A DNA stretch of 13,594 nt from Jimgerdemannia flammicorona (taxonomy: Eukaryota; Mucoromycota; Endogonomycetes; Endogonales; Endogonaceae), in NCBI GenBank assembly GCA_003990745.1, contig RBNI01004704.1:1-13594 (forward strand), in the 5' to 3' direction. A program made the translations under genes and the position numbers. The notes below the pieces were generated by a model. That model was not told the DNA's origin. It did not search any database and saw only the letters and a program-made list of their open reading frames with translations. Shown here one piece after another: positions 8,766 to 13,594 of the stretch. How positions within the stretch are numbered: position 1 is the stretch's first letter; each line of letters begins with the position of its first letter.

Positions 8766-9090
8766 AATAAATTGAATTAATTTAAATTGAATTGAATTGA
8801 GGGTCATTTGAATCAAATTGAATTGGGGATTTTTCAATTCAAATCAAATCAAATTTAAATTAAATTGAGAGTCCAATTTGAATCTTATTTTTAGAAATAT
8901 AATAACTTGATAAAAATATATCTAAATTTAGCAATTTTTAGCTTATTAGATTCATCTTATATGTATAAGGAAATATAATAAGCTAAAGACTATTAAATTT
9001 AGATATATATTTGTCAAGTTATTATATTTTGAAAAATAGGGTTCAAATTGAATTTTGAATCAAATTAGACCTTTGATTTGATTTATTAGA
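8766..9090. mobile_element. Foldback / MITE-like inverted-repeat insertion in element B
   Basis: A near-palindrome is centred at about 8962. The left arm 8841-8948 and right arm 8976-9084 are reverse complements with scattered mismatches. The outer ends AAATCAAATCAAA/TTTGATTTGATTT, the block AATATAATAACTTGA, TATATCTAAATTTA and the inner AGCTTATTA/TAATAAGCT all pair, and the centre is CTTATATGTATAAG. To the left, 8768-8840 is an extra stretch of AATTGAAT/AATTCAA-like words without an equal on the right. There is no coding capacity. It interrupts gypsy RT sequence on the left and abuts the RNase H end on the right. A non-autonomous DNA element is the simplest reading, but no clear target duplication was found. 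Confidence 0.65.
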
Positions 9091-10465
9091 AGTACTAACT
9101 AGAACCAAGAATAAAGTAGCTAATACACTCTCCTAGAGTACTTAGAAAAATTATCTCATTGTAATTAGTAACATTGTCACCAGCCTATTTGAAGAAGATA
9201 AGAAGAAGTATACTAAGAATATCAATATATAAGAAATTGCTAAACAAAGCCTTAAAGAAGAAAGCAATATTATGAAAAAGGTCTATAAGAATATATCTAT
9301 TCAAAATAGATATATATACCTTAATAATATAAGAATTTGGATCTCTGATACTCCTATCTACTTATGAATTCTATAAGAACTACATGATATATCTATAGCT
9401 AGATATATGAGATTTAACAAGATATATTAGTATATTATCTGAGATTTTTACTAATCTAAAATAATATCTGATATTAAGAATTATATTATATCCTATAATA
9501 TCTGTCAAAGGTATAAGCCTAGTAACTAGATACTGGCTGATATACTATAGTCATTATCAATTCTCACCTAAAATTAGAACTATATCAAAATGAATATTAT
9601 TGTCTAGTTATCAAAAACCAAGAAGAAAAGAGATACAATTATTGTTTTTATTGATTATCTCAGCAAGCAGACCTACTTTATTATAATAACTACTACTACA
9701 ATAGTATTAAAAATAGTACAGTTGTTTATTGATAATATGTTCTATCTTTATAGACTACTATCAGCAATTATCTCAGACTGAGATGTAAAATTTATAAGCA
9801 ATTTTTAGTAAGTACTCTTTAAGAGCCTAGGAGTACAATTAAAAATATCTACAGTATATTACCTACAAATAGATGGCCAGATAGAAAGAATTAATTAAAC
9901 TCTAAAGCTAATGCTTAGTATTTATTATAGCTATCAGTAAAATGATTGAGATAAAAACTAACTTCAGCTGAATTTATATATAATAATAGTTTAATTATAA
10001 GTATCAAGATAATATAATTTTATCTGAACTATAGATAATATCCATAAACTCCTATAGTTGCTATCTGAACTACTATATTAGCTATATAAGGAATTGCTAA
10101 TATGTATTATATAAAGTAATATCTAGTAAATGTAAGATACTTTCATAGAGACACAAAGAATATAAGTAATATATACTAATAAAAATAAAAGAGAAGTCAT
10201 CTACAAAAAAGAAGAACAAGTATTACTCAGCACCAAATATCTAATCCTAAACAACTTAGGTCTCAAAAAAAAGCTTAGACTCTACTATATTAGACTATTC
10301 AAAATTCTTAAAAAATATAGATCTATTATATACAAGTTAGATCTCTCAGTAATATTAGAGAGAATCTATTCAGTATTTTATATATCTCAACTTTAGTTAT
10401 ACATTCTAAATATCTTTAAAGAAAGAACTATACTACCTCTAGATCTAGTAATTATTAACTAATAA
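9091..10465 (+). pseudogene. RNase H end and integrase of element B
   Basis: Just right of the inverted repeat, NKVANTLS (about 9109-9132) matches the N-x-x-ADALSR end of RNase H. Then come the integrase zinc-binding region (ELHDISIARYM...YNICQRYKPSN, about 9378-9525), the first catalytic position KMNIIV (9587-9604) where Asp is Asn (9593-9595), VFIDYLSK, the second Asp in SD-stop-DVKFISNF (about 9776-9803) and the Glu in IDGQIERIN (about 9871-9897). The tail to 10465 resembles the GPY-bearing C-terminal domain, with KKLRLYYIRLFKILKK in place of KL-x-x-x-YYGPF-x-I-x. Almost all Gln codons are stops. Confidence 0.8.
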
Positions 10466-10645
10466 TTAGAATATAAAGTAGACCACATCTTAAATTATAA
10501 GGATCACTGATTTGGATAAGCTGCCAAGCCTACCAAGTACTATTTTATAAAATAAAAAAGATACTCTAAGTATAATACTATCTGGAAAAAAGAAGACAAC
10601 CTTTTGCTAAATATAGAAGAAGTAGTAATCTGATACAGATATCTG
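10466..10645 (+). pseudogene. Chromodomain at the C-terminus of element B integrase
   Basis: The frame reads LEYKVDHILNYK, then KYYFIK-stop-KRYSKYNTIWKKEDNL and IEEVVI. This matches the chromodomain pattern E-(Y/W)-x-V-(E/D)-x-I-L...(Y)-x-V-K-W-x-G-Y-x-x-x-x-x-T-W-E-P-x-x-N-L...(V/I)-x-x-(Y/F). The key Trp of KWKGY is TAG and the Gly is Arg; the Trp of TW is kept but the following Glu-Pro is Lys-Lys. In chromoviruses such domains bind histone-tail methyl-lysines and bias integration to heterochromatin. The AT-rich repeat setting fits that behaviour, though this copy says nothing about its own target choice. Confidence 0.78.
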
Positions 10646-10768
10646 ATATAATAAAAATTCTGATGAAATTTTCAAAAGACAGTTATATTTCTGAATATCT
10701 CTGATAAAGAGAAGTATAAATATTGTAATATGTATACCAAAAACATATCACTCAAATTATACCTTAGC

Positions 10769-10950
10769 TAGATGATATAAACAATTAGTAACTTAGCCAG
10801 ATGACATGAATATACAGCATAGTGATCAGACACAGCAACCATTGCTGTGGAAAAGTATATAAATAGCCAGACTACCAAACAAGGTATATCTGTACAGGAT
10901 CTGCACACCTGTGCCAGACCTGTATACTTATGCTAGACCTGTACAACTTA
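10769..10950 (+). repeat. Short degenerate tandem repeats in LTR U3-like region
   Basis: Two pairs are visible. TTAGCTAGATGATATAAAC (from about 10763) recurs 30 bp later as TTAGCCAGATGACATGAA, and TGCCAGACCTGTATACTTA (10912-10930) recurs directly as TGCTAGACCTGTACAACTTA (10931-10950). The copies differ mainly by C/T transitions, again RIP-like. Tandem repeats in this position are common in LTR enhancer regions, but no function is shown here. Confidence 0.5.
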
Positions 10951-11153
10951 CTATAAGTAGCAAATCTATAGTTAGCCACATAGCAACCAGATAGTAACTA
11001 ACTTGTATAAAATACCCCAGAGACAAGAGTGAATAAACCTCAGTCCAAATTGAAGTACAAACCAAAAAAGCCTCTAAAGATTGAGCATTGGTCCCCTTAT
11101 TCCTACTCCAGTCTACTTTTCAATACAAAGCTGATTTCACCACCAAGTTTAAG

Positions 11154-11850
11154 TGAAGAACTTCGCTGTCTTTGGAATTATTGGTATGCTTGCCAGACTA
11201 AGCCTGAAGAATCTGAGTTTGCTGCCCAAGTTCAAGGAAGAACTTCACTGCCATTTCTAAGTTATCTACATTTCCAGAAAGCCTAAGAGAAAGCTGCCTT
11301 GCTCAAGCCAGTTTCTGATGCAACTTCACAGTGATACATTCATGCAAATGAAGCCAGTCTTTGATGCAACTTTACCAAGAGACCCTTTCCCAAAGCCACC
11401 AGTACATTTCCCAGTTGAAGCTGCTGTTTTCAAGAAGTCCGCCGATTCAGGAGAATCCACGTCATCTGCCATTTTCGAGTTATCTGCATTCCCAGAGAAC
11501 CCACACCACCTAAGTATTATTCCCAGAAAGCCTGTCGATTCAGAAAGAATCTGCGACATCTGAGTTATCTGAGTTACCCGAGTTATTTGAATTATCCACA
11601 CTATCTGAGTTATTCATTTGTTCCCAGTGAGCCAAATCGAGTTATCCGCCAGAAATCGCATACTTTTGGAGATCGCCGTCACCCAAGAAGAAAACCATTA
11701 AATTGACAGATCATCACGCATAAGGAACCCACCACACTACACAAAGAGATCATTACTCAGAAATCACATACTTTTGGAGATCGTTGTGCTACATGCGAAA
11801 TTCTACCAATTCCCAGTTGACCCAAGAAGGAAACCCATTCACAAATCGCC
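11154..11850 (+). repeat. Degenerate internal repeat field with retained CpG
   Basis: Many words recur: GAAGAACTTC(G/A)CTG at about 11156 and 11241, a (C/T)AGTTTCTGATGCAACTT-like word at about 11309 and 11353, TTCCCAGA(G/A)A(A/G) words at about 11490 and 11519, and GATTCAG...AATC...CATCTG at about 11443 and 11537. A 30-bp unit at 11650-11679 recurs at 11758-11787. Short open frames (11029-11286, 11318-11563, 11774-12043) lie here, but I see no family motif and they overlap the LTR-like signals. I treat the field as non-coding repeat sequence with low certainty. Confidence 0.45.
11560..11613 (+). repeat. 9-bp tandem repeat, six units
   Basis: Six contiguous 9-bp units (consensus CTGAGTTAT; the fifth, CCACACTAT, is divergent) run from 11560 to 11613. 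In one plus frame, open from 11419 to a TGA ending near 11718, the units would read Leu-Ser-Tyr three-residue repeats. Related single words also occur outside the array (CGAGTTATC near 11477 and 11640). There is no evidence that it is translated. Confidence 0.65.
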
Positions 11851-12058
11851 GCTACACCCAGAGAACCATCCCAATAAGGAAATCAACACACAAATTGCTT
11901 GCAGATATCCAGCTTTTGACTATTATACCACTAAACACCAAGGACCTCAGGAATCTCAGAACATTTTGTTGCTTTTTGACAAAGTAACTGGGGGCTCAAG
12001 CCAAACTACATCAATCCCCAACCTTGTAATTTGCCTCTATTGAGCTAGGCACATTACA

Positions 12059-12965
12059 ATATTCTGAAACAATCCTATATAGATAATCTATCTCTAATAT
12101 AAGTATATAGCAATAATACCAAGAACAAATCAAGAATAAGATCACTACTACTATTCTTATAGCTATTGAATACTAATAGAATTCTACTGAATCACTTTCT
12201 ATTAATATATAAATTTCCAGAGATTCAGATCCAAATAAAGCCCAATAATCTCTTAAAAGAATCTAATATTTCTAGGCTTTTTACTACTAATATAAATTAA
12301 AAGAGTACTATAAAATAGGATACTTTATCTATCAATAAGCTTCTCTCAGTACTACTAAATAATAAGCCTGTCTTTTTATTAACAACTATATCTACATTAT
12401 TGCCAAAAGACTCTATATTCTTTTCTGTACCTAACTCTAAGTTCTTAACTATCTTTGTAGAGAATTCTCTAAGAACATTATCAATTTGAGTGATGAATAT
12501 CCAGAGTTTAGTACCAAGTCTAATGAGTAGACTTAGATAAAGAAGAAAAGGATGTAACAAATCATTACATATCTACAAGCTACTGGAAATTTCAATGAAA
12601 TTCTAGTTATTCAAAAATAGTATAAATATATAAATATACTCAATATACTATATTTAGTCATAGCCTTAAATATGTATAAATACTCTCTATACTAAGTATA
12701 TTATAACCTCAGCTCTACTTTCTCTGAATATAATAATAAAGTAGTATTCTTATTACAAAACCCTCAGATCTGACTTGTTAACAATTCTAAGACTAATTAA
12801 CTTAAGATATAAGCACAGCACTTTCATTAATACAAGAACCCAAAAGTGATATCTGGACTCTACCATAATTAAATTGAAACTCAGTACTTTCTTATAAGAA
12901 CTCAGAACTTAAGGCTGATAGTCAGTTTGATTATCTATAATATGTATATTAATTCTCAGTATATA
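12059..12965 (+). pseudogene. AT-rich decayed region with a weak stop-tolerant plus frame
   Basis: In the plus frame beginning at 12061, about 300 codons can be read if some 18 stop codons are taken as mutated Gln/Trp/Arg. The middle (12321-12494) is free of stops and reads, for example, PKDSIFFSVPNSKFLTIF. The opposite strand has an 87-codon open stretch over the same segment (12297-12560) that lacks an ATG start. I recognise no domain in either. In DNA this AT-rich, 18 stops in 300 codons is only slightly fewer than chance, so this may be another dead element or plain non-coding sequence. Confidence 0.25.
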
Positions 12966-13264
12966 GTTTTATAATAATTATTATATAATATTAATAAATT
13001 TATATTATTTAATAATTAGCTACTATAGGTATAATAATTGAAATCAAATGTTATTTTATAAAATAGTAGAGAGGTTTTAATATAATTAATTTTAATTAGA
13101 TTAAAATTTTAGTATAATTAAATAAAATTAAAATAATTTATTAGAAATAATAGTTAAAGTTAAATTTATTTTAGTTATAGCTAGATGTCTAATAATCAGA
13201 TCTATTACTTCTCCTAAAACATATTTTAGTATACATAAATTAAATAGTTTTATACCCAATTTTA
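12966..13264. other. Extremely AT-rich low-complexity stretch
   Basis: This is dominated by TAATTA, AATAATT and AAAATTT words, with many small palindromes (for example ATTAATTTTAATTAGATTAAAATTTT at about 13085). No CpG and no open frame of note were seen. It forms the outer edge of the mutated compartment before base composition changes at about 13265. Such DNA could be the end of a decayed element or a foldback sequence; nothing decides this. Confidence 0.5.
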
Positions 13265-13333
13265 TGTGCAGATAATATGTTTAAGAGATATGACCTTGTC
13301 TGAAACCAAGACACTACACAAGGTCAACAATAA

Positions 13334-13594
13334 CATTGTCATTTCTCCTGTAAGACACCTGATGGAACCAACTTCTCATTTGGATGCTTGATTACTGACA
13401 TGGACAATACGCTTTCCGTTGGGCTCTTTGAGTCTAGAGATAATTGTGCACATGCTTGTGACGATGGCCAGACCGTACTTCACGTGCTTGCACGAAACGG
13501 TGCGCAGGCTACATTTCGAAACGCCTTTCGAGGCAATGTTTGTTGTGTGAAATGTTTGCAATTTTTCTCTAGCGTGGACTTTTTTTTTTTTTTT
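13334..13594 (+). CDS. Possible partial exon, CpG-normal flank, weak ankyrin-like motif
   Basis: After a TAA at 13331-13333 one plus frame stays open for 87 codons to the window end. It contains an ATG at 13400. At 13460-13504 it reads DDGQTVLHVLARNGA, which resembles the ankyrin core D-G-x-T-x-L-H-x-A-A-x-x-G, with Leu at one usual Ala. The segment has normal CpG content and none of the stop-rich decay seen to the left. Against it, the minus strand over 13376-13561 is also open for 61 codons from an ATG (ending HVSNQASK), with C/G-rich third positions, and the last codons of the plus frame run into poly-T. One short motif is not enough to name a gene. Confidence 0.25.
13580..13594. repeat. 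Terminal T run
   Basis: At least 15 T residues close the window. They could be the poly-A tail of a minus-strand retroposed sequence lying to the right, a simple homopolymer, or an assembly edge; the sequence ends here. Confidence 0.6.

Larger units (their letters stand above)
6475..10723 (+). mobile_element. Gypsy element B: dUTPase-containing chromovirus internal region
   Basis: The plus-strand domain order is Gag, CCHC knuckle, dUTPase, protease, RT N-terminus, (inverted-repeat insertion/deletion), RNase H end, integrase, chromodomain. The chromodomain after integrase marks a chromovirus, the commonest fungal gypsy group. Decay is heavier than in element A: nearly every Gln codon is TAA/TAG, no CpG was seen, and several frames are needed. 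About 80 bp after the chromodomain the candidate LTR begins at 10724, preceded by a purine-rich AAAGAGAAG (about 10705-10713) that could be a degraded polypurine tract. No convincing full 5' LTR is visible. Confidence 0.82.
10724..12058 (+). repeat. Candidate long LTR, probably the 3' LTR of element B
   Basis: It starts TGTAATATGT about 80 bp after the chromodomain and ends ACATTACA, giving short terminal inverted repeats with a one-base offset and TG...CA ends. ATAT flanks both sides (10720-10723 and 12059-12062), but this is low complexity. Inside are TATA-like GTATATAAATAG (about 10857) and GTATAAAATA (about 11004), and AATAAACCTCAG at 11032-11043. The last two are shared with 5982-6021. 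The length of 1.3 kb is long for a fungal gypsy LTR, and a matching 5' LTR was not found, so a solo LTR of another family is possible. CpGs are present from 11164 to about 11870, unlike the element body. Confidence 0.45.

Noticed and set aside
8841..9084. Rho-independent-type terminator or structured ncRNA gene
   Set aside because: The arms are about 100 bp and AT-rich with a tiny loop, and the structure interrupts a retrotransposon ORF. A foldback or MITE element is simpler, and nothing indicates transcription as an RNA gene.
1855..10650. Alternative nuclear genetic code with TAA/TAG read as Gln and TGA as Trp
   Set aside because: Stops do fall at Gln and Trp positions, but CAA/CAG and TGG codons coexist, TGA also replaces Arg, and active-site Asp-to-Asn, Gly-to-Arg and frameshift changes accompany them. 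RIP-like C-to-T mutation explains all of these at once.
11326..11601. 91-codon minus-strand open frame
   Set aside because: It overlaps plus-strand open frames in the repeat field, and its sequence simply mirrors the internal repeats. No domain is seen.
11154..11850. CRISPR-like array
   Set aside because: Repeats are degenerate, irregularly spaced and partly contiguous, without constant-length spacers. The context is eukaryotic.
11991..12005. Primer-binding site or polypurine tract at ACTGGGGGCTCAAGCC
   Set aside because: It resembles sequences found near plant gypsy LTR ends, but it lies 50 bp inside the inferred LTR end, and no adjacent Gag or LTR boundary supports it.
11774..12043. Two overlapping plus-strand open frames (from 11774 and 11784)
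   Set aside because: They are short, lie in different frames over the same LTR-like DNA, and have no domain or codon signal. They end inside the candidate LTR terminus.
12297..12560. 87-codon minus-strand open frame
   Set aside because: It has no ATG at its start, its composition is that of AT-rich DNA, and it competes with a longer stop-tolerant plus frame. No homology is recognised.

Overview
The window looks like a repeat-rich, AT-rich compartment of a filamentous fungal (Dikarya) genome. The evidence is a Tad1-like LINE, two Ty3/gypsy (Metaviridae) retrotransposons, one of them with a C-terminal chromodomain, and a C-to-T/G-to-A mutational load of the RIP (repeat-induced point mutation) kind. 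In conceptual translations, Gln codons have become TAA/TAG and Trp/Arg codons TGA/TAG, and catalytic Asp residues have become Asn. By eye I find no CpG between about 1716 and 11163. I cannot name the species. No intact gene was found, and no tRNA, rRNA or CRISPR array was seen.

Layout. 1-1830: 3' part of a LINE on the minus strand (RT fragment, GGLGL block, Zn-finger-like tail), broken at about 1830. 1855-6060: gypsy element A on the plus strand, 5'-truncated, in the order acidic/basic N-terminal remnant, dUTPase, RT, RNase H, integrase with GPY/F-like end, an unidentified extra reading frame, then an LTR-like promoter block. 6060-6475: AT-rich leader with nothing recognisable. 6475-10723: gypsy element B on the plus strand, more heavily mutated, in the order Gag with CCHC knuckle, dUTPase, protease, N-terminal RT, a foldback/MITE-like inverted repeat sitting where the rest of RT and most of RNase H are missing, integrase, chromodomain. 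10724-12058: candidate long LTR, probably the 3' LTR of B, with internal tandem repeats and retained CpGs. 12059-13265: AT-rich decayed sequence with one weak stop-tolerant frame. 13265-13594: CpG-normal flank with an open frame running off the window, ending in a T run.

The main point is that both gypsy elements carry a recognisable dUTPase domain, but at different places in the polyprotein. In A it lies directly before RT, with no protease between them. In B it lies between the Gag zinc knuckle and the protease. dUTPases presumably lower dUTP during reverse transcription. dUTPase-bearing Metaviridae have been reported from Phanerochaete, but two architectures side by side, plus an extra post-integrase frame in A, merit a closer look. 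All of these genes are dead copies; the functional claims concern their ancestors.
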